A DNA stretch of 64,000 nt from UBA6109 sp035366835 (lineage in GTDB: Bacteria; Desulfobacterota; Syntrophia; Syntrophales; UBA6109). The stretch spans positions 62,001 to 126,000 of the forward strand of contig DAOSIS010000004.1 of assembly GCA_035366835.1 (NCBI GenBank). The letters run 5' to 3'. The notes below the pieces were generated by a model that saw nothing but the letters and a program-made list of their open reading frames with translations, was not told the origin of the DNA and made no database searches. This document shows positions 7,967 through 16,638 of the stretch, piece by piece (positions within the stretch are counted from its first letter, which is position 1; the number at the start of each line of letters is the position of its first letter). Position numbers and translations under genes: made by a program.

Positions 7967-9250
7967 TTGCGCAAACCGTTCTACGGCTGGGTGATCGTCA
8001 CCGTGGCTTTCTTGATGAGCTTCACGGAATCCGGCGTTTTTCAGAATATCCTGGCCATCTTCATGAAGCCGATGGCCGATGAATTCGGGTGGTCCCGGGC
8101 CTCCGTCACCGGGGCCATCGCCTTCGGTTCCGTCAGCGGCGGCCTGCTGTCCCTCGCCGTCGGTCCGATCCTCGACCGCTACGGGCCGAGAATGGTGGGC
8201 TTCTGGGGGATCCTCTTCCTGAGCCTCGGATTGGTGGCCATGACGTACGTCGGGTCCATCTGGCAGCTTTACCTGTTCTTCGGGGTGGGCCGGATGATCG
8301 CCGTGGGGGTGCTGGGGCTCGCCGTGTCGGTTTCCGTCGCCAACTGGTTTGTCCGCCAGCGGGGCAGGGCCATGGGGATCGCACGCATCGGCGACCGCCT
8401 CGGCGGCGCCCTCCTGCCCGTGATGGTTCAGTTCTTCATCCTCGCGATCGGGTGGCGCCTGGCCTGGAGCGGCCTGGGGATCGTGGTGTTCCTGATGTCC
8501 GGGATTCCCACGTTGCTCTTCATGCGCCACAGACCGGAAGACATGGGACTCCTGCCGGACGGCGCATCGCCTGCCTCCGGGAAGGGGACGTCCGAGACCG
8601 GCGCCCCCGGCGGGGCCTGCGAGGACCTGGAGCCGGTCTGGACGCGGGCACAGGCCGTTCGCACGAATACCTTCTGGACGCTCACCTTCGTCTCCAGCCT
8701 GATCCCCTTTGCGCAGGCCGGAATCAATTTCCACATCTTTCCGTTTCTGACCGACGAGGGGTTCCCGGAAACGACGGCGGTCCTGATCCTGACCGCCATC
8801 GCTATCTTCGGCATGGCGGGCTCGGCGCTGTGGGGCATGCTCGCCGAGAGGTTCCGCATCCAGAACCTCCTCCTGGCAAATGTCGTGGGCAGCGGGCTGA
8901 TCTTCATCGTGCTCTACTGGACGATCCTGTTCAAGCCGGAGGGGGCCTTCGGAACGGGCATCGTTTTCCTGCTGGCGGCCCTGCACGGAATCTTCCACGG
9001 CGGCAGGATCCCGATGGTCCCCATCGTCTGGGCGAATTTTTTCGGTCGCCGGTCGATGGGCAGCATCTTCGGTCTTGCCAATCCCTTCTGGTTCGGCGCC
9101 AACGCACTCGGTCCGCTCTTTGCCGGGTTCTGCTTCGATGTGTTTGGCAATTACGCCCTTCCCTTCTATTTTTTCGCGGGGGTCTTTGTCCTGTCCGGGG
9201 TTGTCACGATGGTTCTGCGGCCGCCCCGGCACCCCGCCCCGGCTCCGTAA
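7967..9250 (+). CDS. MFS transporter, monocarboxylate/oxalate-formate type
   Basis: About 427-residue, twelve-helix MFS protein. The opening (KPFYGWVIVTVAFLMSF) and FGWSRASVTGAIAFGS are characteristic of the OFA/MCT-like branch, which moves small carboxylates. Loop 2-3 has GPILDRYGPRMVG. I prefer the TTG at 7967, with GGAAGG 7 nt upstream, over the in-frame GTG at 7943, which has a weaker SD. The substrate is unproven. The gene ends 6 bp from the convergent DUF4405-like gene. Confidence 0.85.
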   Translation: MRKPFYGWVIVTVAFLMSFTESGVFQNILAIFMKPMADEFGWSRASVTGAIAFGSVSGGLLSLAVGPILDRYGPRMVGFWGILFLSLGLVAMTYVGSIWQLYLFFGVGRMIAVGVLGLAVSVSVANWFVRQRGRAMGIARIGDRLGGALLPVMVQFFILAIGWRLAWSGLGIVVFLMSGIPTLLFMRHRPEDMGLLPDGASPASGKGTSETGAPGGACEDLEPVWTRAQAVRTNTFWTLTFVSSLIPFAQAGINFHIFPFLTDEGFPETTAVLILTAIAIFGMAGSALWGMLAERFRIQNLLLANVVGSGLIFIVLYWTILFKPEGAFGTGIVFLLAALHGIFHGGRIPMVPIVWANFFGRRSMGSIFGLANPFWFGANALGPLFAGFCFDVFGNYALPFYFFAGVFVLSGVVTMVLRPPRHPAPAP

Positions 9251-9256
9251 AGCGTT

Positions 9257-9592
9257 TCAATGAAACAGATGCGATAATGCGAATGCCACGATGCCAAGGG
9301 CGATTGCGAGGGCGACTGTCAATTCCTTCCCCGGCCGGAGAAAGTCTCCCGCTTCCCGCAGAAGGCGGATCCTGATCGATCGCCTGTTCCAATAGACATG
9401 AGCCAGTGCGGCCGCAACAAATATCAGCGCAGACGCGTTGTGAATCGTCATGAGAACATGATAGCCCGTCCCATTGCGGGCAGCCGCCGCGAAGTGGAGC
9501 GGAAGTCCGGACGTCAGGAGAAAGATCGAGGCAATCAGCAGTAGAAAAGATGCCAGGGCTTGCTTATGCACGACGGGGTGTTTCGCGTTCAT
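9257..9592 (-). CDS. Small DUF4405-like membrane protein
   Basis: 111 residues with three predicted membrane helices (about 12-28, 50-66 and 90-108) and His residues placed in or near helix ends (LPLHF, YHVLMTIHN, ALAHVYW). This resembles the DUF4405 family of small cytochrome-b-like proteins thought to bind haem. Haem binding here is inference from the His pattern. It is convergent with the MFS gene and stands alone upstream of the spermidine-synthase-like pair. Confidence 0.65.
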   Translation of the reverse strand: MNAKHPVVHKQALASFLLLIASIFLLTSGLPLHFAAAARNGTGYHVLMTIHNASALIFVAAALAHVYWNRRSIRIRLLREAGDFLRPGKELTVALAIALGIVAFALSHLFH

Positions 9593-9667
9593 GTTCCCTC
9601 CCGCAGGTTTGATTGATCCTAAGGCTTCTGATGCCGGGAACGGCCGTCCACGAAAAGGATAGGTTTA

Positions 9668-10282
9668 TTATTCTCCCGCCCGCAGCCGCTCGTCGATCCT
9701 GAAGAACATCAGGAGGAGCGAGACGGCCAGGCAGAGGATGCCGATGCTGCGGACGATTCCCGAGACGGGAAAGAGGTTGATGAGGTAAAAGGCGGTGACG
9801 TTCGTGCCGACGAAGGAGCCGATCGTGGAGATGAAGAGGATGGTGCCGGCGGTGAGCCTCGACTGCCGCCGGTATTCGGCGAGGATGCCGATGATGTAGG
9901 GTGAGACCATCGCCATGATCGTGATGGGAACGAAGAAGATGACGTTCATGGCCGCGAGCGAACCGTACCGGACGTCGTCGATGGCGTTCGAGATGAACTC
10001 GCAGACGGGCGGGTGCAGGGAGGGAATCAGGATCACCCAGACGGACCCGGCGGCGAGGAGGAGCAGGAGGGACGTCGTCCGCGCCGCCTTGCGCGCGAAA
10101 TATCCTCCGAGGACGTAGCCCACGGAAAGGTGGACCATGATGGAACTGATGATGCTTCCCCAGATGAAGACGGAGCCGCCGAAATAGGGCGACATCAGGT
10201 TGGAGGAGAGGATCTCGAGCATCATGATCACGGCGCCGAAGAGCACGAGCAGGACCGAGAACGCAGTGTAGACGACGGTCAT
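9668..10282 (-). CDS. Membrane domain of a split spermidine-synthase-like protein
   Basis: 204 residues with about six membrane helices. The segment AVIMMLEILSSNLMSPYFGGS followed by GSIISSIMVHLSVGYVLGGY matches the N-terminal membrane half of fused MFS/spermidine-synthase proteins (the ML-E-SR-ApyfG pattern). Here the catalytic-like half is a separate gene immediately upstream, 10 bp away on the same strand. AGAGGAAC precedes the ATG. Function unknown; probably anchors or exports something for its partner. Confidence 0.8.
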   Translation of the reverse strand: MTVVYTAFSVLLVLFGAVIMMLEILSSNLMSPYFGGSVFIWGSIISSIMVHLSVGYVLGGYFARKAARTTSLLLLLAAGSVWVILIPSLHPPVCEFISNAIDDVRYGSLAAMNVIFFVPITIMAMVSPYIIGILAEYRRQSRLTAGTILFISTIGSFVGTNVTAFYLINLFPVSGIVRSIGILCLAVSLLLMFFRIDERLRAGE

Positions 10283-10292
10283 CTTGTTCCTC

Positions 10293-11189
10293 TCACTTCT
10301 CCATCAAAAGCAGATTCGCAGGATTGAAGTCGTCCGTCAGCACGGGCGCCTTGCGGACGACGGGATTCGCCTTGAACTTGGACGCCTCGTAGCGGAGATC
10401 GATGAGGCCGATGCGCCCTCCCAGGCGGGCGGCCGCCTGCTCAAAGGCCTCGGGCCGGACGGAGGGCTTTTCCGCCGCGAAGATGATGCAGTTGTCGCTG
10501 GCCCGCCCCTGGAACACGAAGACGTGGGGGAAGACTTCGCGGTACGTCGTCACCTGGGCGTCGAAGAGGCGATTCGAACGGAACATGTTCTGCGCGACGA
10601 TGCCGTGTTCGCGGAGGCGCGATTTCACGGTCGTCAGGAATTCCTTCGTCGTCATGTGGGCCGGGATGTAATCGGAGTTGAAGGCGTCGATCCAGATCTG
10701 ATCGTAGCGTTCCCCGGTCTTCTTCAGATACTGGCGGCCGTCGTCGATCGTGATCGTATGGCCGGCCGGCGTGCTGAAGCCGAAGTGTTCCGCGGCCAGG
10801 CGGTGGACCAGGGGATCCACCTCCACGGTATCGAGCCGCACGCGGGGCAGGTGAGAGCGGAACACGGAGGGGATGTAGCCGCCGCCAAGGCCGATCAGGC
10901 AGACCTTCTCGGTCTCCGGGCGAAAGAGGAATCCCCCGAAGAACATCGACGAGTATTCCATGATCGCCAGATCGGGGCTTTTCAGGCTGATACAGGTCTG
11001 GCGAAGATCACGGTGCCGCCCGAAGATCATGCAGCGCTCGTCATTCACCTGCCAGATCGTGATGTGGTTGTAGATCGAATCGCCTTCGTAGAGAACCGAA
11101 TCCGCGGGCGGGGCGGCCGGGGCGACGGCCGGTGCAGCCAGGATCAGCAGCAGGCACAGGTAAAAAGCGCTTCGGATACGAAAAGGCAT
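10293..11189 (-). CDS. Exported spermidine/spermine-synthase-like protein
   Basis: 298 residues: an N-terminal hydrophobic segment (about 7-25, AAPAVAPAAPP) that looks like a signal peptide, then a spermidine-synthase fold. Conserved pieces are VCLIGLGGGYIPSVF, LDTVEVDPLVHRLA, ITIDDGRQYLKK and YDQIWIDAFNSDYIP. They keep the GGG loop, the acidic ribose-binding Glu and the DD/D residues of the polyamine synthase superfamily. The ATG at 11187-11189 has GGGGAG about 7 nt upstream; longer upstream readings lack support. A periplasmic location would be strange for a decarboxy-SAM-dependent enzyme, so a different reaction is likely. Confidence 0.75.
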   Translation of the reverse strand: MPFRIRSAFYLCLLLILAAPAVAPAAPPADSVLYEGDSIYNHITIWQVNDERCMIFGRHRDLRQTCISLKSPDLAIMEYSSMFFGGFLFRPETEKVCLIGLGGGYIPSVFRSHLPRVRLDTVEVDPLVHRLAAEHFGFSTPAGHTITIDDGRQYLKKTGERYDQIWIDAFNSDYIPAHMTTKEFLTTVKSRLREHGIVAQNMFRSNRLFDAQVTTYREVFPHVFVFQGRASDNCIIFAAEKPSVRPEAFEQAAARLGGRIGLIDLRYEASKFKANPVVRKAPVLTDDFNPANLLLMEK

Positions 11190-11353
11190 AACGGTCTCCC
11201 CGGGTCGTTTTTCTTGGACAGCGGCACCATAGCACAAAGGGGTGTACCCTGCCAGGGGCCCGTCGGTCTGCGCCGCGACGCCGTCGGACAGGTCCCCCGG
11301 GCGCCGGCTGAACGGTCGTTGTTTTCTGAAGGTAAAACCATACATTCGGGTAA

Positions 11354-11393
11354 GGGAATTTGTGCTTGCGCTTGCGAAAAAATTCCCTACACT
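11354..11393 (+). promoter_or_regulatory. Sigma-70-like promoter with inverted repeat, ahead of the GlrK-like operon
   Basis: TTGCGC (11366-11371) and TACACT (11388-11393) have a 16-nt spacer. A perfect inverted repeat, GGGAATTT (11354-11361) and AAATTCCC (11380-11387), brackets the -35 and spacer, as an operator would. Transcription from here would start near 11400 and give a leader of about 79 nt to the ATG at 11479. Confidence 0.45.
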
Positions 11394-11478
11394 GGGGGGA
11401 AGATGTATGGTAATTCCTTCAGCCCGATTCGGGTCAGCACGGCGGGATGCGTCATCGACGCGGCAGCGGGTCCGCACA

Positions 11479-12948
11479 ATGGGGAGAGGCAATCTGAAAC
11501 TCACGATTTTCAACAGACTGATCATCAGCAACGCCCTGATCCTTCTTCTTGTCGGCGCGATCAGCGTCTACACGATCGTTTCCCTGAACGATCTGAACGG
11601 GCTCATCGAATCCGCCATCAAGCATGATTCGCGCATCATCAGGGTTTCCGAGGATGCGCTCGATGACCTCTACGGCATGAGCGCCGCCGACGACAAGTAT
11701 CTCATATCCGGAGATGCGGACTACTTCCGGCAGTTCGGTCAGATCAGAAATGACTTCCGGCAGAGGGTGAAGGAATTGTCCGGCCTGCCCGGCGCCGAAG
11801 CGAAGCGCGGCTTGCTGGCGGACATTGAAAGATTCGACGGCCGGTATGAGGCGCTGCTCCGGGAGCGAAAGATGCGCGCAGGCTCGGCGGGAGGGGCAAC
11901 CCGCTCGTCTTACGTCAGCAGGCGGGAAGAGATCACCAGGGGCATCGATCAGAGGCTGCGCAGCCTCTTGCGAATTTCGGCGGAAGACAGGGAGCGGAAA
12001 CTGGCGCAGTCCAGGGACATGGCCGCCCAGATCGCCCGGGTCAGCGTCGTTTCGATGGCCGTCGTCCTGCTGCTCGTCCTCGTCATCACCTTCATCAATG
12101 CCCGAAGAATCAATCGGCCGATCAAGCTGCTGAGAGAAAGGACGAAGGAGATTGCCTGCGGAAGATTTGAAGACGCCCTGCGGATATCCTCCCCGCCGGA
12201 AATCGGAGAACTGGCGGACGCATTCAATGTCATGTGTGACCGTCTGAAGGAACTGGATCAGATGAAGATCGACTACGTCAGCCACCTGTCCCACGAATTG
12301 CGCACCCCGCTGACGGTCATCAAGGAGGCATCCATGATGCTTCAGCAGGGTGTGTTCTCCCACCGTCCCGAAAAGCAGGACGAATTGTTCAAGGTCGTCA
12401 GGGAAGAATGCGAAAGGCTGATCGCCTCCGTCAACCGGATCCTCGATTTTTCACGCATGGAGGCCGGGAATGTGGATTTCTCCTTCACGCAAGCAGATAT
12501 CGTCCCCGTCATCGAAAAAAGCATCATGAAATTCTCCCCCTTGTTCCAGAAGAAGAAAATCAGCGTGATCCGGGAAATCCCCCGGCCGGTTCCTCCGTTG
12601 CGGATGGACGCGGAAAGAATCGAAGAGGTCCTGGAGAACCTGCTGGGCAACGCCTGGAAGTACACGCAGGAAGGCGGAACCGTCACGGTCTCCGCCGTTC
12701 ATGACAGCAGGAACGGCGAAGCGGTAATATCCGTGACGGACAACGGTGCGGGGATCCCCGAAGAGGGGTTGCAGCAGGTGTTCGATAAATTCAAGCGTGT
12801 CGACGACCGCAGGAGCGCCATCATGGGCACCGGGCTCGGGCTCGCGATCGTCCGGCATATCATCAACACGCACGGAGGGCAGGTATGGGTGAAAAGCAAA
12901 CTGGGCGAGGGAAGCACGTTCACCTTCTCCTTGCCTGCGTCGCCATAG
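11479..12948 (+). CDS. Sensor histidine kinase, GlrK/QseE-like
   Basis: 489 residues: TM1 (about 14-35), a periplasmic four-helix-type sensor (36-185), TM2 (about 188-206), HAMP (207-260), HisKA with His272 in HLSHELRTPLTVIKEA, and HATPase_c with N, G1 (DNGAGIP) and G2 (GTGLGLAIV) boxes. Gene order kinase, small lipoprotein, NtrC-type regulator is the order of glrK-qseG-glrR. The ATG at 11479 fits the promoter ending at 11393; an earlier ATG at 11407 would add an Arg-rich stretch almost without leader. The signal sensed is unknown. Confidence 0.9.
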   Translation: MGRGNLKLTIFNRLIISNALILLLVGAISVYTIVSLNDLNGLIESAIKHDSRIIRVSEDALDDLYGMSAADDKYLISGDADYFRQFGQIRNDFRQRVKELSGLPGAEAKRGLLADIERFDGRYEALLRERKMRAGSAGGATRSSYVSRREEITRGIDQRLRSLLRISAEDRERKLAQSRDMAAQIARVSVVSMAVVLLLVLVITFINARRINRPIKLLRERTKEIACGRFEDALRISSPPEIGELADAFNVMCDRLKELDQMKIDYVSHLSHELRTPLTVIKEASMMLQQGVFSHRPEKQDELFKVVREECERLIASVNRILDFSRMEAGNVDFSFTQADIVPVIEKSIMKFSPLFQKKKISVIREIPRPVPPLRMDAERIEEVLENLLGNAWKYTQEGGTVTVSAVHDSRNGEAVISVTDNGAGIPEEGLQQVFDKFKRVDDRRSAIMGTGLGLAIVRHIINTHGGQVWVKSKLGEGSTFTFSLPASP

Positions 12949-13403
12949 CTCCGTTTCTGATGTCCGGGTGCGCCCACTTCTATGAAGGGTTGGCCGCCAG
13001 ACCGGATTTCGAGCAGGCCGAGAATTTTGCCAGGCAGGGGGACTACGACACGGCTGCGAGCAAGTATGAAGAGATGATCGGCCGCCACCCCCTGATCGCG
13101 GACGAGGCCCTTTTTCAGATGGGCATCCTCTACGTGACGCCGCAGAACCGGCACAGGAATTACCAGAAGGCCCTGGAATGCTTTCAGCGCCTCATCGACC
13201 ATTATCCGGAAAGCGGGCACAGGCGCGACAGCGTCGTCCTGGCATCGCTTCTCCATGAAATTTCGAGCCGGGACCGGAAGGTCGTTGCGCAGGGCAGACA
13301 GATCGAAAAGCTCGAACAGCAGGTGGAGGAGATCGGAAGGAAGCTGGAACGGATCAAGGAAGTTGACATGCAGTTGAAACAGAGGAAAAAGAGATTTCGC
13401 TGA
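12885..13403 (+). CDS. QseG-like lipoprotein with TPR-type region
   Basis: 172 residues that overlap the 3' end of the kinase gene by 64 nt in another frame, so production is probably coupled. A signal peptide with lipobox LMSGC (Cys29) marks it as a lipoprotein. Residues 40-115 read as TPR-like helices (ARQGDYDTAASKYEEMI, then YQKALECFQRLIDHYPESG). The C-terminus (about 125-172) is a charged coiled coil. In E. coli the QseG lipoprotein sits between kinase and regulator genes and activates the kinase from the outer membrane. A similar role is inferred from position, not from strong sequence identity. Confidence 0.8.
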   Translation: MGEKQTGRGKHVHLLLACVAIAPFLMSGCAHFYEGLAARPDFEQAENFARQGDYDTAASKYEEMIGRHPLIADEALFQMGILYVTPQNRHRNYQKALECFQRLIDHYPESGHRRDSVVLASLLHEISSRDRKVVAQGRQIEKLEQQVEEIGRKLERIKEVDMQLKQRKKRFR

Positions 13404-13562
13404 TGCCCCTTGCCCGGGGAGCGGCGCCTTCGTGGGAGGGACCGCCGCGGTGCAGCCGGGCGAGGGGGAAGAAGGATCCGGGGGCGCACGGAGGTTCCCG
13501 CTTGGAACCGGCCGGGCGTCCGTCCGGGCAGCAAGGGTTTTCGGAAGGTGTGAGGCAGGCGG

Positions 13563-14921
13563 ATGGACAGACTCCTGATTGTCGATGACGATTTGAATAT
13601 CCTGAAGGTGCTGCAGATGCGGCTCGAATCCGAGGGGTATCAAGTGGAAACCGCGTCGGATATCGCTGCGGCGAAGAATCTGGTGGCGAAAAATGAATAC
13701 GATCTGGCGATTCTGGACATGAAGTTTTCCGGTGGAAGCGGAATCGATCTCATGAAGAGCATTCGCGAGGTGGACCGCGACCTCCCCGTCATCATCCTCA
13801 CCGCCTATGGAACCATTGAAGGCGCCGTGGAGGCGATGAAAGAAGGGGCATACGTCTACCTGACCAAGCCCTTCGATTACCGGGAACTTCTCCTGCAGAT
13901 CAAGAACGGCATCGAGAAATCCAATCTCTCCCGGGAAGTCAGGAGGCTGAGAAGCATCCTCAATCAGGATCACGGCATCGGCGACATCGTCGGCCGGAGC
14001 GCGGCGATGAAACGGGTCTTCGACCTGACGGCCCTGGCGGCGCAGTCCGATTCGAATGTGTTCATCAGCGGCGAAAGCGGGACGGGTAAGGGGATGATTG
14101 CCCGAGCGGTGCACCGGCTCAGCGGCAGAAGGGACAAGCCTTTCGTCGCCCTCAATTGCGCGGCGATTCCGGAGACCCTGCTCGAAAGCGAGCTTTTCGG
14201 ATTCGAGAAGGGGGCCTTCACCGGGGCCACGAGCAGCAAGAAGGGTTTCTTCCTGCAGGCCGACGGGGGAACGATTTTCCTCGACGAGATATCGGAAATT
14301 CCGCTGCCCATGCAGGGCAAGCTCCTCAAGGCCCTCGAAGAGAAGGAGTTCTATCCGCTGGGTGCCCAGAAGACGGTCAAGGTCGACATCCGGATCGTTT
14401 CCGCCTCCAACAGGGATATCGAAAAGGAAGTGGAAGAAGGCAGATTCCGCAGGGATCTCTTCTACCGGATCCGCGTGATTCCCATCGGGATCCCCCCCCT
14501 GAGGGAGCGCAAGGAGGATATCCCTCTCCTCGCCGAGCATTTTCTGGAAAAATCAGCGGCGAAGGTGAACAAGAAGATCAAGAACATCTCGCCGGGGGCG
14601 CTGAAGAAGATCATGACCTATTCCTGGCCCGGCAATGTCCGGGAACTGGAGAACGTGATCGAGTGCGCGGCCGTGATGGCCAGGAGCGAAGTGATTCAGG
14701 ACGACATGCTGATCATGGCGGACCAGAAGATGCCTGAAAGCGTCTTCCGGCCCTTTAGGGAATCCAAGCAGGAATTCGAGCGGAACTACCTCATTGAACT
14801 GATGAAGATCAGCAGGGGCAATGTCAGCCAGGCCGCCAAGTTGGCCGGGAAATACCGGGCCGATCTCTATGCCCTGCTGGAAAAATACAACCTGAATCCG
14901 CTGGAGTTCCGGCAGGACTGA
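13563..14921 (+). CDS. Sigma-54-dependent response regulator, GlrR/NtrC family
   Basis: 452 residues in three domains. REC (1-115): acidic D8/D9, phospho-acceptor Asp52, Thr80, Lys102. AAA+ sigma-54 activator (about 138-375): Walker A GESGTGKG at 170-177, the sigma-54 contact loop GAFTGA at 217-222, then the Walker B region GGTIFLDEI. A C-terminal HTH follows (about 410-445, ISRGNVSQAAKLAGKYRADL). It is the partner of the kinase and lipoprotein upstream. A near-consensus sigma-54 promoter lies 172 bp after its stop, so its most obvious target is the adjacent small-protein cluster. Confidence 0.93.
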   Translation: MDRLLIVDDDLNILKVLQMRLESEGYQVETASDIAAAKNLVAKNEYDLAILDMKFSGGSGIDLMKSIREVDRDLPVIILTAYGTIEGAVEAMKEGAYVYLTKPFDYRELLLQIKNGIEKSNLSREVRRLRSILNQDHGIGDIVGRSAAMKRVFDLTALAAQSDSNVFISGESGTGKGMIARAVHRLSGRRDKPFVALNCAAIPETLLESELFGFEKGAFTGATSSKKGFFLQADGGTIFLDEISEIPLPMQGKLLKALEEKEFYPLGAQKTVKVDIRIVSASNRDIEKEVEEGRFRRDLFYRIRVIPIGIPPLRERKEDIPLLAEHFLEKSAAKVNKKIKNISPGALKKIMTYSWPGNVRELENVIECAAVMARSEVIQDDMLIMADQKMPESVFRPFRESKQEFERNYLIELMKISRGNVSQAAKLAGKYRADLYALLEKYNLNPLEFRQD

Positions 14922-14938
14922 AGGAAAAAGCATCCACC

Positions 14939-15000
14939 GGACATCCGGCGCATTGACGCCACCTTCCCGCAGTCGGCCCCTCCCGTCTGTAGGACAATCC
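14939..15000 (+). promoter_or_regulatory. Possible activator-site pair upstream of the sigma-54 promoter
   Basis: Two similar short palindromes, GGACATCC (14939-14946) and GGACAATCC (14992-15000), lie about 150 and 95 bp upstream of the -24 element. Their centres are about 53 bp apart, near five helical turns. Position and phasing fit enhancer-binding sites, but the motif is short and does not match the E. coli GlrR consensus TGTC-N10-GACA. Confidence 0.25.
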
Positions 15001-15092
15001 ATACACATTTCTTTGCGCCCGTGGGTTCCCTTTTCAGGCAATATATTCATATCAGTAATAAATCCATTTAGTTACATATTCAATCGGTTCCC

Positions 15093-15108
15093 TGGCACGT
15101 GCCTTGCC
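15093..15108 (+). promoter_or_regulatory. Sigma-54 (-24/-12) promoter
   Basis: TGGCAC (15093-15098), N5, TTGCC (15104-15108) is a near-perfect match to TGGCAC-N5-TTGCW with correct GG to GC spacing. It lies about 40 bp upstream of the ATG at 15150. It directly follows a gene for a sigma-54 activator and precedes five small genes on the same strand. Confidence 0.8.
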
Positions 15109-15149
15109 TCAGGATCAACACAAGGAGTTGAGGCAAAGGAGGCAGGACC

Positions 15150-15491
15150 ATGGGTGACGAGCAGGCAAGACGCCGGAATGGCGGGTACAGGTATCGGCTC
15201 TGCAGGATCGTGGCGGCCGCGCTGGCCGTCGCGGCGATCTTCTCCATGGTTGATTCGGCCTCTGCGGCGGAAAGGTCGCCGAAATATCAGATTGTCGCCG
15301 TCAACGACAAGGCATACCTCCTGGACACGACGACAGGCTTTACCTGGATACTGACGTACCGCACCATCGCCACGGGGAGAGAGCCCGTCGCCATTCCGTA
15401 CAAGTTCATCAAGATATCTCCCGTGAACCAGACGGATTTCATCGTGGAAACGGACAACAAGGTCACCACGCTGCCCAACGGAGTCCATTAA
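15150..15491 (+). CDS. Small exported protein of unknown function
   Basis: 113 residues. A twin-Arg-free but Arg-rich N-terminus is followed by a hydrophobic segment (about 19-34) and a probable signal-peptidase site ASA-AE near residue 40. The mature part of about 73 residues (KYQIVAVNDKAYLLDTTTGF, then a Thr/Ile-rich stretch) has alternating hydrophobic residues, so it is probably a small beta domain. A very good SD (AAAGGAGG) precedes the ATG. It is the first gene after the sigma-54 promoter, so it should be the most strongly induced. Not recognised. Confidence 0.75.
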   Translation: MGDEQARRRNGGYRYRLCRIVAAALAVAAIFSMVDSASAAERSPKYQIVAVNDKAYLLDTTTGFTWILTYRTIATGREPVAIPYKFIKISPVNQTDFIVETDNKVTTLPNGVH

Positions 15492-15504
15492 TGGAGGAGC
15501 CATC

Positions 15505-16041
15505 ATGAAGCTGCTGGTCGTGGACGATTACGCGGAGATCGTGAACATCCTGGCTTCCTATCTCGAGCTCTCGGGGCACGAGATCGACAAGGCGTTCAAC
15601 GGCATGGAGGCCGTGAAACTGCTGGGAAGCCGTTCCTATAACCTCGTGATCACCGACGCCGAAATGCCGGGCATGACGGGGACGGAATTGTGCAGGTTCA
15701 TCAAGTCCCGCTTTCCCGACACTTTCGTCGTCGGCCTGAGCGGCTCCTTCAAGGCCTTGAAGGAACTCGCGGCCGCCGGTGCCGATATCTGCTTTTCCAA
15801 GCCCTTCCATATCTGCAAGATCGAGGAAGTGATTGAGAAGAGATCCGCTCTTCCGCAGGATACGGGTGCACGGTCCGGCATGAACGACGCCGGCCGTCTC
15901 CCCACGCCGGCTTATCCGTACCGGGAGGGGCGCTGCCTGCCGTCGCCCTTGCGGCGCCCCCTGCTCCGGTCGAACCCCGTTGAAATCAACCTGAACGCCG
16001 CGCTTCAGGACTGGCGGCTGATAAGGGAAGGAGCAGTGTGA
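15505..16041 (+). CDS. Response-regulator receiver protein with short C-terminal tail
   Basis: 178 residues. REC domain (1-118) with D7/D8, phospho-acceptor Asp51 (VITDAEMPGM), a Ser at the Thr/Ser position (VVGLSGS) and switch Lys99 (FSKPFH). The remaining 60 residues (Pro/Arg-rich, ending LQDWRLIREGAV) match no output domain I know, so it may act by binding a partner. An SD (GGAGG) precedes the ATG. The gene lies 13 bp after the exported protein and its TGA overlaps the next ATG by one base. Confidence 0.85.
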   Translation: MKLLVVDDYAEIVNILASYLELSGHEIDKAFNGMEAVKLLGSRSYNLVITDAEMPGMTGTELCRFIKSRFPDTFVVGLSGSFKALKELAAAGADICFSKPFHICKIEEVIEKRSALPQDTGARSGMNDAGRLPTPAYPYREGRCLPSPLRRPLLRSNPVEINLNAALQDWRLIREGAV

Positions 16042-16481
16042 TGAAACAGTTTCTGATGGCCCTTGCGATCGTTTTTGCCGCCGTTGCGGCGCAGGCCGCC
16101 GACGTGGGCGTTTCCATCAGTGTGGGCCAGCCCGGCTTTTACGGACACATCGATATCGGCGATTTCCCTCATCCCGAGGTCATTTACCGAAGGCCCATGG
16201 TGGTTCATCCGCCGCACGCCAGAATCGTCGAAGAGCCGATTTACCTGCACGTTCCTCCCGGCCACGCGAAGAACTGGCGGAAGTACTGCAACAGGTACGA
16301 CGCCTGCGGGAGACCCGTCTATTTCGTGAAGAATAGATGGTACAACGACGTCTACGTTCCCGGCTACCGGGAGCGGCACCGCAGGCATGACGGGGGAGCG
16401 GACCGTGGCCGCGGCGGGAAGAGAGACCGGGACCGCGGCGGGGAGAGAGACCGGGACCGGGATCGCGGGCACGGCCGGTAA
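16041..16481 (+). CDS. Exported protein with Arg/Asp-rich C-terminal repeats
   Basis: 146 residues from the ATG at 16041, with AAGGAG 8 nt upstream. A signal peptide is cut near AQAA-DV (about residue 20). The mature N-domain (21-100) is rich in Pro, His and aromatic residues with two Cys (KYCNRYDACG). The tail (about 105-146) is low-complexity Arg-Asp-Gly repeats made of tandem DNA copies. This resembles short exported proteins annotated only as hypothetical in proteobacteria. The first base of its ATG is the last base of the upstream stop, so translation is coupled. Confidence 0.75.
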   Translation: MKQFLMALAIVFAAVAAQAADVGVSISVGQPGFYGHIDIGDFPHPEVIYRRPMVVHPPHARIVEEPIYLHVPPGHAKNWRKYCNRYDACGRPVYFVKNRWYNDVYVPGYRERHRRHDGGADRGRGGKRDRDRGGERDRDRDRGHGR

Positions 16482-16638
16482 AGACGACGGCGGCCGCGGA
16501 GCTGCGACGACGTCGGCAAGGACGAAGGGCGGAAGGCCGGGCACTGATCCCGGCAGGCGCCGTGGGTACTTGTCCCGCAGCTGCGGAACGCGTCAAAGGG
16601 ATGGCCGGGACGGCCGTCGCTGAAAAGGAGACAGGACG

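Noticed and set aside
16380..16475. Tandem repeats as a possible CRISPR-like array
   Set aside because: They are short in-frame Arg/Asp codon repeats inside a protein gene, with no spacers of constant length.
16536..16554. GCCGGG/CCCGGC hairpin as a terminator inside the small-protein cluster
   Set aside because: Only 6 bp with no T-run; such stems are frequent by chance in this GC-rich DNA.
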